DNA of 33,689 nucleotides from Candidatus Parabeggiatoa sp. HSG14 (GCA_030378085.1 JAUCGK010000017.1:1-33689), one strand, 5' to 3'; shown: positions 6,441 to 14,394, numbered from the stretch's first letter. The notes: generated by a model from the sequence alone, not told the origin. Numbers and translations are program-made.

Positions 6441-6963
6441 AAAAATCAATGGACTATATGGGAGGGGGATATCCATAAAAAAAAGAGCCACTAGGCATAA
6501 ACCCAATGGCTCTTTGTTTCTTGATTTAGTGACTGACAACAGTGCGAGGACAAGCCTTATAAGTTATCGGTGTAGTCGCTTTTAAATGCTTTGGCACAAC
6601 GCTTTTGCTTTTAAGGGGGGATTCAGAGAAGAAGTTTCGACGGGAGAGGGTTTCTTGTTTCCAAACAGAGTTTGGGAACGATAAAACGTTTTTTTGGTTG
6701 CCCTCCACTGCGCTAGAAAATGGTGGGCAAAAGAAGATGTTGCCCACCCTACCTGGCTTTTTGAATGTTGGAGTTCGCAAGCTCACTCCAACCTACGTGC
6801 TCTAAGCGACAACCGCCCGTAACAACATGAAATTTGTTTCGAGGGGCGGAGCGTTTAATTAATTTTACTATGACCCCAATTATTATCAGAGAAATGGTGG
6901 GTTTCGCTCTCGCTCTACCCACCCTACGCTCGCTTGTCATGGACTTGAGGCTTTTTTAAATAA
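6356..6963. other. Non-coding stretch with repeats and a terminator
   Basis: It contains the 89-bp repeat, a terminator-like hairpin (6482-6515), and two hairpins with ggtgggcaa/ttgcccacc (6722-6748) and ggtgggt/acccacc (about 6896-6924) arms. Overlapping frames on both strands exist but look like repeat read-through. The frame on the minus strand ending at 6526 lies just upstream of the terminator and might be the tail of a lost gene, but I do not recognise it. Confidence 0.5.
6482..6515 (-). terminator. Terminator-like hairpin
   Basis: Perfect 9-bp arms, aaagagcca (6482-6490) and tggctcttt (6507-6515). On the minus strand they are followed by an uninterrupted T run (complement of the A run about 6477-6484), the layout of a rho-independent terminator for leftward transcription. 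The gene it served is not evident; it might end transcripts entering from the coiled-coil gene at 6964. Confidence 0.65.
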
Positions 6964-8370
6964 TTACTTCTTTAACCACTTCATTATAATGGTTAGCATA
7001 TATGCTGTTTCAGATACTTCTTGATTTAAAAAAAGTTGTTTATTAAAAGTATTATCAAGTTCAATAACAAGTTTCTCAGCCAAAGGTTTCAGATCATCTA
7101 CAGAATCAATATTTTTGTAGATAGACTCATTAAACTGTTTGCTTTTCCACAAAACTGTAAGTATATCAGCACATGTAGCTAATTTATTTTTGGGCGATGC
7201 TTTTTGCCAAGCTAAGGCTTTTTCATCAGCAAGTGTTCCGCCTTCATACCATTTTCTATTTGCTTCATTAAGTTTTCTTGAATAAAAAAAGAACTTTTCT
7301 CTGTATTTTTTGTTACTGGGATTAATCTTTGCTAATTGATGGTATAAATCTCTATTTTTTTCATACTGTTCAACAGGAATTTTCTTCAATTCAGCAAGTA
7401 TTTTTTTTGTTTTTTCTGCTTTTTCAATCTCAGCAAGTCGTTTCTTTTCGGCAAGTTCAGCTTGCCTAATTTTGACTTGTTTAACCCGTTCAATCTCAGC
7501 AAGTCGTTTCTTTTCGGCAAGTTCTGCTTGCCTAATTTTGACTTGTTTAACCCGTTCAATCTCAGCAAGTCGTTTCTTTTCGGCAAGTTCTGCTTGCCTA
7601 ATTTCGGCTTGTTTAACCCGTTCAATCTCAGCAAGTCGTTTCTTTTCGGCAAGTTCTGCTTTTTCAATCTCAGCAAGTCGTTTCTTTTCGGCAAGTTCAG
7701 CTTGCCTAATTTCGGCTTGTTTAACCCGTTCAATCTCAGCAAGTCGTTTCTTTTCGGCAAGTTCTGCTTTTTCAATCTCAGCAAGTCGTTTCTTTTCGGC
7801 AAGTTCAGCTTTCCTAATATCGGCTTGTTTAAGCCTTTCAATCTCAGCAAGTCGTTTCTTTTCGGCAAGTTCAGCTTGCTTTATTTTAACAAGTTCTGTT
7901 TTTGCAGAGGTATACATTTGAGTAAGTTCTTTATCATTAGTCACAAGATACTTAGCAGATTGTGACAATACCGATTGATATTCCTTAGCAGTAAGAGACA
8001 CTTTTACATCTAAAATAATTTGTTCTCTATTGGCATTAAAATAATCAATTTTTTCTTGGCGAATCTGAACAGCTTTTTCTCTTTTCTCTTGAACTTGCTG
8101 TGCTGCTAACTCTTGTGCTTTTTTATCTTGGGACTGCCCCACAAAACCACCAAATGCTATAAACAAGACAAATACTGAAATGGCTCTAGCCTTTACAGAA
8201 AGTGTTCGGTTTGTTTTTGAATAGACAAAGTTTCTTGCTGGTGGAAGCAAAAGAACTGCTATTACAATCATGCAAATACCACCTAAAGGGGATTCAACTA
8301 AAGAAGCAACCCCCACTAGCATGAAAAGAACACCAAAAAACCAATTCAAAATAAAGTATATATGTTTCAT
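6964..8370 (-). CDS. Membrane-anchored coiled-coil repeat protein
   Basis: This 468-residue protein has about three hydrophobic segments near its N-terminus (about 5-25, 28-46 and 62-79), then a charged helical region. Residues about 166-317 contain eight near-identical copies of AELAEKKRLAEIE, joined by a 1- or 9-residue spacer into 14- and 22-residue units. They are rich in Ala, Glu, Lys and Leu and predict a long coiled coil or single alpha-helix. A globular C-terminal region follows (IPVEQYEKNRDLYHQLAKI, then INPSNKKYREKF), resembling tails seen in other uncharacterised proteins. No enzyme motif is seen; it may span or scaffold the envelope. ATG 8370 is chosen because gagg lies about 10 nt upstream; an in-frame start at 8400 has no such site. 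A 72-bp tandem repeat lies upstream. Confidence 0.75.
   Translation of the reverse strand: MKHIYFILNWFFGVLFMLVGVASLVESPLGGICMIVIAVLLLPPARNFVYSKTNRTLSVKARAISVFVLFIAFGGFVGQSQDKKAQELAAQQVQEKREKAVQIRQEKIDYFNANREQIILDVKVSLTAKEYQSVLSQSAKYLVTNDKELTQMYTSAKTELVKIKQAELAEKKRLAEIERLKQADIRKAELAEKKRLAEIEKAELAEKKRLAEIERVKQAEIRQAELAEKKRLAEIEKAELAEKKRLAEIERVKQAEIRQAELAEKKRLAEIERVKQVKIRQAELAEKKRLAEIERVKQVKIRQAELAEKKRLAEIEKAEKTKKILAELKKIPVEQYEKNRDLYHQLAKINPSNKKYREKFFFYSRKLNEANRKWYEGGTLADEKALAWQKASPKNKLATCADILTVLWKSKQFNESIYKNIDSVDDLKPLAEKLVIELDNTFNKQLFLNQEVSETAYMLTIIMKWLKK
7420..7875. repeat. Coding tandem repeat (66- and 42-bp units)
   Basis: Eight units encode AELAEKKRLAEIE and alternate between 66-bp and 42-bp lengths, nearly identical at DNA level (each contains the 20-mer tctcagcaagtcgtttcttt on the plus strand). 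Unit lengths are multiples of three, so gain or loss of units keeps the reading frame. The same property keeps other frames open, which explains long spurious frames on both strands here. Confidence 0.9.
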
Positions 8371-8435
8371 TCTATTTTTTTCCTCTATTATTTGGTACAT
8401 TTGTATGATGACTAACTACTTATTATAAGGCATAT

Positions 8436-8579
8436 TCGCCCTAATATTCCTAGATATTGACCGACAATTCAGGCCAATTTGCCCTCATATTGAATATCCT
8501 GTCATTTTGCCCGCATATTCCAAACCCTGAGACCGGAAATTCAGGCAAGTTTGCCCTGTTAAAAAATTATCCTGTCAAA
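8436..8579. repeat. 72-bp tandem direct repeat, two diverged copies
   Basis: Copy one (8436-8507) and copy two (8508-8579) share ccctaatattcc / cccgcatattcc, gaccgacaattcaggc / gaccggaaattcaggc, tttgccct and atcctgtca at the same spacing. It lies 66-210 bp upstream of the coiled-coil gene and could carry regulatory sites for it; function is not known. Confidence 0.65.
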
Positions 8580-9112
8580 AAACGATCTGATAAATGAACT
8601 TTTCAATACAATCTCTAAAAATCACATCAGATTATTTCCTTCTGATTAATCAATCGTTCTGGTTTCGTTGCGTAACGAAGTTTTATCCATCATACAAGCT
8701 ATTGATTTTTATGAAATATGACACAATAATTTAGTATGTCCAGCCTTCAAAAATTTAAACGCTTGTGTCATTTCGACTTTCAAGAAAAAATCTTTTCTCA
8801 AAGTTTATTGATTTCTTTTGTTAGATTATTGGCTGAAAAATCTCTGTGCTGAAGAACGATTACTATACTCTTTTCAATTTACCAGGTCAACCATTTTTTT
8901 TCACAAAAACGAGCGGTCTTTGACCAAGCCGTGTTTAATAAAAAACGAATATTAATAATTGTGATTTGATAATTTATTTATGATTCACCATAACTTCAAT
9001 TGAATTTATTGTTTTATGAAATTAAAAGAAAAGATTAACTATTTGAAAATTCAAAATAAAAGGATTGGATTTAGATTTTGATATGCCCTATTGAACCTTT
9101 AATACAGCAAGC

Positions 9113-9243
9113 GTAGGGTGGATAGAAGCTTTACTGCAACCCACCATTCCATATAAAGAGCCACTAAGCACAAGCCAAGGGGCTTTTTAATTCTCAACAA
9201 AAATTCACAAGTGACTACCAACAATCTTATTTTCATTGCTAAG
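9113..9243. repeat. Composite repeat module, copy 1
   Basis: The order is a ggtgg...cccacc hairpin (about 9117-9145), a terminator-like block with the motif caagccaaggggcttttt (9170-9187), and a tail starting ttaattctcaac (9187-9243). The same order recurs at 10747-10859, and the tail alone recurs at 9883-9938. In this copy the left terminator arm (aaagagcc) has diverged from the right arm. Confidence 0.75.
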
Positions 9244-9393
9244 CGAGTGTAGACTAGATAGTTTCACAGCACCCATTAATCTTCATACAAGAAAAAGGAT
9301 GGTTGAATCTATCGGTTAGTTGATGTTATGCTCCCGTTCTATCTACCTAGCTCGTTGAAAGAAAAACCAACATGATGAATTAACGGAACAGAT

Positions 9394-9612
9394 ATGCAAA
9401 CAATTACTTTAAAAATTGACGATAGCATAAACGAAAAGTTTTTTTGGTTATTAAGTCATTTTTCAAAAAACGAAATTAAAATTTTAGAACAATCTGAATA
9501 TATAAGTGATGATGATTATTTAAGAAAAATTGATGGTATGGTACAAAGTATCAAAGAAGCCAAAAACGAACCGATTGAAAAGGGTGTCACGCTGGACAAA
9601 TTGGAGTGGTAA
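9394..9612 (+). CDS. Antitoxin of a YoeB/Txe-type toxin-antitoxin pair
   Basis: This 72-residue acidic protein begins MQTITLKIDDSINEKF, as in ribbon-helix-helix or Phd/YefM-neighbour antitoxins. It ends in a charged tail (EPIEKGVTLDKLEW) that usually wraps the toxin. It is recognised mainly by context: its TAA stop overlaps the ATG of a Txe/YoeB-like toxin frame by one base (TAATG at 9610-9614), the classical coupled arrangement. The intact antitoxin should neutralise toxin and repress its own promoter; with the partner truncated (see 9612-9872) its present role is unclear. The ribosome binding site is weak (ggaa about 9 nt upstream). Confidence 0.75.
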   Translation: MQTITLKIDDSINEKFFWLLSHFSKNEIKILEQSEYISDDDYLRKIDGMVQSIKEAKNEPIEKGVTLDKLEW

Positions 9613-9872
9613 TGTATACCTTAATTTTTCTGTCACAAGCTCAAAAGGACGCGAAAAAATTAGCTTCAAGTGGATTAAAAAGCAAAACATTAGAATTGAT
9701 AGAAATCATTAAATTCAACCCGCTTCAATATCCTCCAGACTATCAATTTTTAAAAGGTGATATGCAGGGTTTAATAAGTCGTCGCATCAATAAACAACAT
9801 TGATTCGTTTACGAAATTTTTGAAAATGAGAAATTGGTCAAAGTTTACCGAATGTGGGGGCATTACGGATAA
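9612..9872 (+). pseudogene. yoeB: YoeB/Txe-type mRNA endonuclease toxin with a premature stop
   Basis: The first 63 codons read MYTLIFLSQAQKDAKKL through GDMQGLISRRINKQH, matching the N-terminal two-thirds of Txe/YoeB ribosome-dependent RNases. A TGA at 9801-9803 follows where the family has Arg or another residue (H-R-L-V-Y-E), and the same frame continues FVYEIFENEKLVKVYRMWGHYG to TAA 9870-9872. The intact product would be 86 residues, the normal family length. A single CGA-to-TGA change would explain the stop. The truncated product lacks the C-terminal Arg and the terminal His-Tyr that act in catalysis in YoeB, so it should be inactive. Confidence 0.85.
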
Positions 9873-9882
9873 GTAGCTATTT

Positions 9883-9938
9883 TTAATTCTCAATAAAAAT
9901 TCCCAAGTGACCCCAACAATCTTATCTCCATTGCTAAG
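9883..9938. repeat. Tail-repeat copy without its terminator
   Basis: Starts ttaattctcaataaaaattc and ends ttgctaag. It is about 85 percent identical by eye to 9187-9243, and the first 40 bp also match 10820-10859. It follows the toxin stop by 10 bp. Confidence 0.7.
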
Positions 9939-10054
9939 GGTAATTGTTAAGGCTTCAATACCTTGATGTTCAAATGCTATTGTATAATTTACCAATCGTA
10001 CTGAGAAGCTTATGTGATTCTGCCCTGACTGAAAATAGCACTAAGCTTGAGCCT

Positions 10055-10143
10055 GTAGGTTTTCGTTCGCTTGCGAACTCCAACATTCAAAGATAATAAC
10101 TCCAAAATGTTGGATTTACCAAAGTCAGTCCAACCTACGTGCT
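10055..10143. repeat. 89-bp interspersed repeat, copy 2
   Basis: A second copy of the element at 6352-6440, same orientation, starting gtaggttttcg and ending caacctacgtgct. It differs at only a few positions, clustered near 10112-10124. It ends 24 bp before the start codon of the next gene. Confidence 0.85.
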
Positions 10144-10167
10144 AACGAAGAAATAGGAAAAACACAG

Positions 10168-10353
10168 ATGGAAAAAGTAGTCAGAATCGTATCTTTACAC
10201 AATCAACCCTCTGATTATGAATATTGGAAAACTCGTCCTGTCAGAGAACGTTTTGAAGCCATAGAAATTCTAAGAAATCAATATATTGAGTTTAAAAAGG
10301 ATGATATTCAACCAAGACTTCAAAGAGTTTGTCGAATTATTAAACAGCAATAA
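10168..10353 (+). CDS. Small protein paired with a nucleotidyltransferase
   Basis: This 61-residue protein (MEKVVRIVSLHNQPSDYEYW, ending QPRLQRVCRIIKQQ) resembles short proteins I recall being encoded directly before MNT-like nucleotidyltransferases, with the same YW-R---ERFEAIE---R-QY and QPRLQRV motifs. Its last 53 bases overlap the start of the next gene in another frame, and this long overlap is part of the reason to accept it. Its function is not known; a toxin-antitoxin-like pairing is a possibility from context only. An 89-bp repeat lies directly upstream. Confidence 0.7.
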   Translation: MEKVVRIVSLHNQPSDYEYWKTRPVRERFEAIEILRNQYIEFKKDDIQPRLQRVCRIIKQQ

Positions 10354-10741
10354 AGTTGAATATCTCATTGTTGGTGGATATGCTTTAGGAATACACGGTT
10401 ATCCAAGATATACGGGCGATTTAGATATTTGGATAAAGCCAACAACAGAAAACGCTGAGAAGATGGTTAAAGTTTTTGATGAATTTGGTTTTTCATCACT
10501 TGGACTAACACAAACCGATTTTTCAGAATCAAATAGTGTTATTCAAATTGGCTATCCTCCTTTTCGTATAGATATTCTGACAAGTCCAGATGGCGTTAAT
10601 TTTGAAGAATGTTACAGAAACAAATTTGTGTTTGAATATGACGGAATAGTCATGCACATTATAGGATTCAATGATTTTAAGAAAAACAAAGAAGCAAGTG
10701 GTCGTTCAAAGGATATTGAAGATTTAAGAAACATTGAATAG
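10301..10741 (+). CDS. Minimal nucleotidyltransferase-fold protein
   Basis: This 146-residue protein has the nucleotidyltransferase signature: GGYALGIHGYPRYTGDLDIWI, with Gly25-Gly26 and the metal-binding Asp40 and Asp42, then a third acidic strand FRIDIL at about 93-98. Such minimal transferases (related to MNT/AbiEii-type proteins) add nucleotides to a target, and in some toxin-antitoxin systems modify a partner protein or tRNA. The target here is unknown. A TTG at 10286 would add five residues; ATG 10301 aligns better with relatives I recall that start M-x-NQDFKEFVELL. It overlaps the upstream small gene by 53 bases and ends just before a composite repeat with a terminator. Confidence 0.82.
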   Translation: MIFNQDFKEFVELLNSNKVEYLIVGGYALGIHGYPRYTGDLDIWIKPTTENAEKMVKVFDEFGFSSLGLTQTDFSESNSVIQIGYPPFRIDILTSPDGVNFEECYRNKFVFEYDGIVMHIIGFNDFKKNKEASGRSKDIEDLRNIE

Positions 10742-10746
10742 TGAGT

Positions 10747-10859
10747 GTAAGGTGGGTAGAAGCTTCACTGTAACCCACTATTTTTAAAAAAGCCCCAAAG
10801 CACAAGCCAAGGGGCTTTTTTAATTCTCAACTAAAATTCGCAAGTAACTACCAATAACC
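10747..10859. repeat. Composite repeat module, copy 2
   Basis: Same order as 9113-9243: a hairpin around ggtgggtagaagcttcactg and acccac, a terminator (10785-10821), and a tail ttaattctcaac (10820-10859). Here the terminator arms are perfect. The tail reaches the damX stop codon from the other side. Confidence 0.75.
10785..10821. terminator. Bidirectional terminator between converging genes
   Basis: Arms aaaaaagcccc (10785-10795) and ggggctttttt (10811-10821) pair perfectly. A T run follows the stem on both strands, so it can end the rightward nucleotidyltransferase transcript and the leftward damX operon transcript. Confidence 0.85.
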
Positions 10860-10867
10860 TTCTGAGT

Positions 10868-12289
10868 TTACTGTTTGATTGTTTTCTGCACTGAAGCTAA
10901 AGAACGTACCCATGGTTTGGTATCTTTTTGTAATGCAGCGGGTAATTCTTTTCGTGCTGCATTCGCCTGAGAACGGGTAGAATAAATACCATAAAGTAAT
11001 ACGTACCAGTCTTTATTATTGTGAGAGGTTTTAAACATAGCAACCTCTTTAAGATTATATTTGGCGAGAAAACTTTTTAAAGTCAAATGATCATAAGCAC
11101 CCAATATCTGCAACGTATAAGCATTTGGAGCTTGGCGATACAACCAATCTTCCCCTTTTATTTCCGTTTGCTCCCCCTTATTCTTTGCAATCAAATCCTC
11201 AGTAGAAGATGTCAAAAGAGTAGTGTCATTAGCTTGTTTCCCGATTGATTGGGTTGATAAATCAGTGGACTTCAAAACAAGACCATTTTTAGGTGGCGTT
11301 ACAGGCGTTACGTTAGTTTCAGGTACTTCTATGGCTATCTCGTCATAAAGTGTATATGGAGAAGTGGGTTCTTTGGGCAATGACACATTAGTTGATTGTG
11401 GTTGTAGCGTATTTTCAGGTGGTTTTGGAGAGTACCAATAAACCCATAAAGCAATTGCAATCAATACAAGTACTATAGGTATTCCCCATAATAACTTGGA
11501 ATGGGACAATGAGTGAGATCGCATTTGCAATTTGTGCTGTTCCGCAAATTGACTCAAAATTTGTTGGGCATACAGGTTGACTTCTCCCGGAATACCTTCC
11601 GATTCGGTATAAATTTTTTTGATGATATCACTGTTAAACGGGTGAACATTATTGTATCTGCTATTTTGTAATCGAAATTGGAGATAATCTCTCACTTGGG
11701 TTTTAGAAAAAGGAGGCACATCCAACGTGTGAATCAAAGTATTATGAACAATATCAAATTCAGGGGTTGCCAAAATGCTAGTGATTTGCGGCTCGCAAAA
11801 TAATACAACCCGCATCCGAGTTAAAGCATCACCTTGCATGGCTGATTCGATGATAAATTTTAAAGTAGCCAAAGGCAACTTATGGGCATCATCAATAAAT
11901 AATACTGGCAATTGTCCATTGTAACGGGTAGCAGCGACATGGTTGCGTAAACTTTCTTGCAACACTTCCATCGGTTTACCATCTTGTCGAACATTAAACG
12001 CTGTTAATATTATCGACAAACACGCTTCTGGTGATAAGGCAGGATTGCTCGTCAGTGTATATATCCACCAATGCTCATGCTGTTGTTCAGCAACGTGATT
12101 CAGTTGATTTAACAGTGAAGTTTTACCACATCCTGTTTCAGCCAACACAAACAACAATTGTTCACTGTTTTGTATCAAATGGCAAACAAGATTCACTCGT
12201 TGGCTCAATTCTGGAGTCAAGTAATACCGGTGTGGCATGGATGCAAAAATGTTTTCATCGTGAAGAGAAGATATTTCTAAATCTGGCAT
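10868..12289 (-). CDS. damX: DamX-like AAA ATPase with a SPOR domain
   Basis: This 473-residue protein has an N-terminal P-loop ATPase of the ExeA/general secretion type: Walker A AETGCGKTS (50-58) and Walker B LPVLFIDDAH (127-136). Next come a single membrane helix (about 266-286), a low-complexity linker, and a C-terminal SPOR domain (about 390-465). SPOR domains bind denuded septal peptidoglycan, so the protein should locate to the division site. Together with the aroK-aroB order this marks it as DamX. E. coli DamX lacks an intact ATPase, whereas many Pseudomonas and sulfur-bacterial versions keep the P-loop as here. It is separated from aroB by a 500-bp gap holding an inverted-repeat element, so operon continuity is uncertain. 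Confidence 0.88.
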   Translation of the reverse strand: MPDLEISSLHDENIFASMPHRYYLTPELSQRVNLVCHLIQNSEQLLFVLAETGCGKTSLLNQLNHVAEQQHEHWWIYTLTSNPALSPEACLSIILTAFNVRQDGKPMEVLQESLRNHVAATRYNGQLPVLFIDDAHKLPLATLKFIIESAMQGDALTRMRVVLFCEPQITSILATPEFDIVHNTLIHTLDVPPFSKTQVRDYLQFRLQNSRYNNVHPFNSDIIKKIYTESEGIPGEVNLYAQQILSQFAEQHKLQMRSHSLSHSKLLWGIPIVLVLIAIALWVYWYSPKPPENTLQPQSTNVSLPKEPTSPYTLYDEIAIEVPETNVTPVTPPKNGLVLKSTDLSTQSIGKQANDTTLLTSSTEDLIAKNKGEQTEIKGEDWLYRQAPNAYTLQILGAYDHLTLKSFLAKYNLKEVAMFKTSHNNKDWYVLLYGIYSTRSQANAARKELPAALQKDTKPWVRSLASVQKTIKQ

Positions 12290-12415
12290 AACATTATAAA
12301 ATCCGATAATTGCAGTAACTGCCTTTATTATAGCTCGTTAGAAAAAAATTTTCTTTTGGAAGTTAGAAATTTTAAGTTATACTTGATGATCAAATTTTTT
12401 CACATATCTGTAACT

Positions 12416-12588
12416 ACAAGGATTATTTATAATAAAGGATTAAATCATCAGAGTCATTGAGTGTGTTATCTCATTTATTGGTAACTCAAATTTTTTGAAA
12501 ACTGTGTTTTGCATGGTTTTGAGTGATGCTGATGTTCTGGATCGATAAGATTGTGACAATCTTATCCTTTATTATAAGTAATCCTTGT
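12416..12588. mobile_element. Inverted-repeat element, possible MITE or structured RNA
   Basis: Left arm 12416-12440 (acaaggattatttataataa, continuing aggat) and the reverse complement of 12564-12588 match at 24 of 25 positions. Further pairing inside (catcag region with gctgatg, and a perfect 10-bp stem gataagattg/caatcttatc at 12544-12566) would fold the whole 173 bp into one long hairpin. No target duplication is seen. It splits aroB from damX, which are usually close. Confidence 0.6.
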
Positions 12589-12713
12589 CGTTATTAGTAG
12601 AGAGGGAAAAACTTGAACATTGAGTTTATAGTCACCTAAAAAAGTTTTATCTGATAATCTGTTGTCTAGAAAAGTTTCGTGCCAAATTGGAATGAAGCAA
12701 TAACACAATTCTT

Positions 12714-12753
12714 GGAGTCCAGAATTTATTTTGGGAGTCCAAAATTTATTTTG
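12714..12753. repeat. 20-bp tandem repeat
   Basis: Two copies of ggagtccagaatttattttg, the second reading ggagtccaaaatttatttt, stand side by side near the 3' end of aroB. Confidence 0.75.
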
Positions 12754-12797
12754 GATATAAAGTGACATTGTCAAGCTCATTAAGACAACTAAGAATT

Positions 12798-13871
12798 TCA
12801 ATTATCCATCAATGTTTGCTTTAACAATTGTGGATCATATTGTTCAGTGACAACTGCTTTACCAATACTTTGCAATAAAACTAAACGAATTTTTCCAGCA
12901 AGGACTTTTTTATCAACTTGCATCAACTCTAATATCTGTTCAACTGTCAAATCATTGGGGAGACGAGTCGGCAAAGCCATTTTTTCTATCAGAGCTATGA
13001 TGCGATTCACATCAATATCATTAATCCAACCTAATCGTGCTGAAAATTTTGCGGCTAAGCACATACCAATAGCAATTGCTTCACCATGCAAATATTGTCC
13101 ATACTTAAATCCCGTTTCAATAGCGTGTCCAAAAGTGTGACCCAAATTAAGTAATGCCCGTCGTCCACTTTCGCGCTCATCTTCTGCCACAATTATTGCT
13201 TTATTTTGACAGGAACGGGCAATCGCAAAATTTAATGCGCCAGAGTCACGCGCTAATAATTCTTCGGCATGATTTTCCAACCACTCAAAAAATTCCATAT
13301 CATTGATTAAACCATACTTAATTACCTCAGCCAATCCTGCACTCAATTGTCTGTCGTCTAAAGTACACAAAGTATCGATATCTATCACCACACAGTTAGG
13401 CTGATGAAACGCACCAATCATATTTTTACCCAACCGATGATTAACACCCGTTTTGCCACCAACAGACGAATCGACTTGGGCAAGTAATGTGGTTGGTATT
13501 TGGATAAACGGTACTCCCCGTTGATAACTAGCGGCGGCAAAACCAGTCATATCTCCAACTACACCGCCACCTAATGCAACTAATGTACATTGACGATTAA
13601 AACGTTGGTTCAATAAAGTATCAAAAATCTGATTTAGCACCTCTAAGTTTTTGTATTTTTCTCCATCTGGCAAAATCACAGAGGCCATTTGGAAATTTGA
13701 AAAAGCAGCCTGCGTTTTTTCCAAATATAAAGGTGCTACCGTTTCATTACTAACTATCAATACTTGTCGCCCTTTAATATGTGGAGCAACTAATGTTGTT
13801 TGTCCTAATAATGTTTGGCCTATATAAATAGGATAACTCCGTACCCCTAAATCAACTTGTAATGTATTCAT
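12798..13871 (-). CDS. aroB: 3-dehydroquinate synthase
   Basis: This 357-residue enzyme converts DAHP to 3-dehydroquinate in the shikimate pathway, using NAD and a divalent metal. The family signature is clear: DGEKYKN (69-75), the NAD-binding [13 protein letters not shown] (101-113), and [13 protein letters not shown] (133-145). Metal ligands are visible as Glu in LAEVIKYG and His in [11 protein letters not shown]. Length is normal for the family. Its start lies inside the 3' end of aroK (20-base overlap), so the two are translated from one message. The initiation region lacks a strong ribosome binding site, which fits coupling to aroK. Confidence 0.96.
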   Translation of the reverse strand: MNTLQVDLGVRSYPIYIGQTLLGQTTLVAPHIKGRQVLIVSNETVAPLYLEKTQAAFSNFQMASVILPDGEKYKNLEVLNQIFDTLLNQRFNRQCTLVALGGGVVGDMTGFAAASYQRGVPFIQIPTTLLAQVDSSVGGKTGVNHRLGKNMIGAFHQPNCVVIDIDTLCTLDDRQLSAGLAEVIKYGLINDMEFFEWLENHAEELLARDSGALNFAIARSCQNKAIIVAEDERESGRRALLNLGHTFGHAIETGFKYGQYLHGEAIAIGMCLAAKFSARLGWINDIDVNRIIALIEKMALPTRLPNDLTVEQILELMQVDKKVLAGKIRLVLLQSIGKAVVTEQYDPQLLKQTLMDN

Positions 13872-14394
13872 TTTTGTATATATTTTTTAAATGTGTTAGT
13901 ACAGCAGTAATGACTTGACGTATACTTTGATTTCCAGTTTCTATTGTTACATCAGCAGTGGCTTGATAAAGTGGATGCCGATTTTTCATAATTTGTTCTA
14001 ACTTTTGACGGGGATTTTCTGTTTTTAGTAAAGGGCGATTATGGCTATGAGCTGTGCGTTCCAATAAATCATCTACTGAGGCATGTAAATAAATCACATA
14101 ACCATGAGTTTGTAAAAGTCGGCGATTGTCTATACTTAATACTACTCCCCCACCAGTAGATAAAATAATATTATCAAGTTTTGTCAATTCAGCAATAACA
14201 GAGCGTTCCCGTTTACGAAAACCGATTTCGCCTTCATATTCAAAAATCAAAGGAATTGTCGCACCAGAGAATTCTTCAATTTCATGATCACTGTCCATAA
14301 AAGTTTTATCTAAAATTGAAGCCAAAAGACGAGCAATTGTCGTTTTGCCGACACCCATTGGTCCAACTAAGAAAATATTTGTTAAACTGCTCAT
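13852..14394 (-). CDS. aroK: Shikimate kinase I
   Basis: This 180-residue kinase phosphorylates shikimate at O3 with ATP. It has the P-loop GPMGVGKT (11-18), the shikimate-binding DSDHEIE (34-40), GFRKRE (58-63), and GGGVVL (81-86). Its length is typical of AroK. It is the first gene of the aroK-aroB(-damX) group and overlaps aroB. A 97-bp divergent region to the plus-strand DUF1624 gene must hold the promoters of both; I see no clear regulator site there. Confidence 0.96.
   Translation of the reverse strand: MSSLTNIFLVGPMGVGKTTIARLLASILDKTFMDSDHEIEEFSGATIPLIFEYEGEIGFRKRERSVIAELTKLDNIILSTGGGVVLSIDNRRLLQTHGYVIYLHASVDDLLERTAHSHNRPLLKTENPRQKLEQIMKNRHPLYQATADVTIETGNQSIRQVITAVLTHLKNIYKNEYITS

Larger units (their letters stand above)
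8371..9393. other. Long non-coding stretch
   Basis: About 1 kb without a supported gene. Recognisable content is a two-copy 72-bp tandem repeat (8436-8579), a small hairpin ttcgtt/aacgaa near 8667-8682, and a composite repeat (9113-9243) of hairpin, degenerate terminator and tail. The region 8690-9110 is AT-rich and I see no structure in it. The toxin-antitoxin promoter probably lies in 9240-9393. Confidence 0.55.
12290..12797. other. Gap between aroB and damX with repeats
   Basis: It holds an inverted-repeat element (12416-12588) and a 20-bp tandem repeat (12714-12753, ggagtcc-a/a-aatttatttt). The minus-strand frame at 12562-12801 runs through both repeats and has no protein-like features, so no gene is called. 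An unrelated hairpin, gataagattg/caatcttatc, lies at 12544-12566. Confidence 0.6.

Noticed and set aside
6526..6805. Frames on both strands between the IS630 remnant and the coiled-coil gene
   Set aside because: They cover hairpin repeats and translate to compositionally odd peptides without known motifs.
7386..7868. Long overlapping open frames on both strands in the coiled-coil repeat (also 7462-7965 and 7472-7921)
   Set aside because: Repeat units are multiples of three, so any frame open in one unit stays open in all. The frames have no ribosome binding site and stop at the repeat edges.
7420..7875. Regularly spaced repeats resembling a CRISPR array
   Set aside because: The units have no unique spacers and translate in one frame into a coiled-coil repeat.
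9771..9995. 74-residue minus-strand frame behind the toxin
   Set aside because: Half of it is antisense to the conserved 3' part of the yoeB frame and half lies in an interspersed tail repeat. A remnant of another gene in 9886-9995 cannot be excluded, but there is no support for it.
12562..12801. 79-residue minus-strand frame between aroB and damX
   Set aside because: It runs through an inverted-repeat arm and a tandem repeat, and has no recognisable domain.
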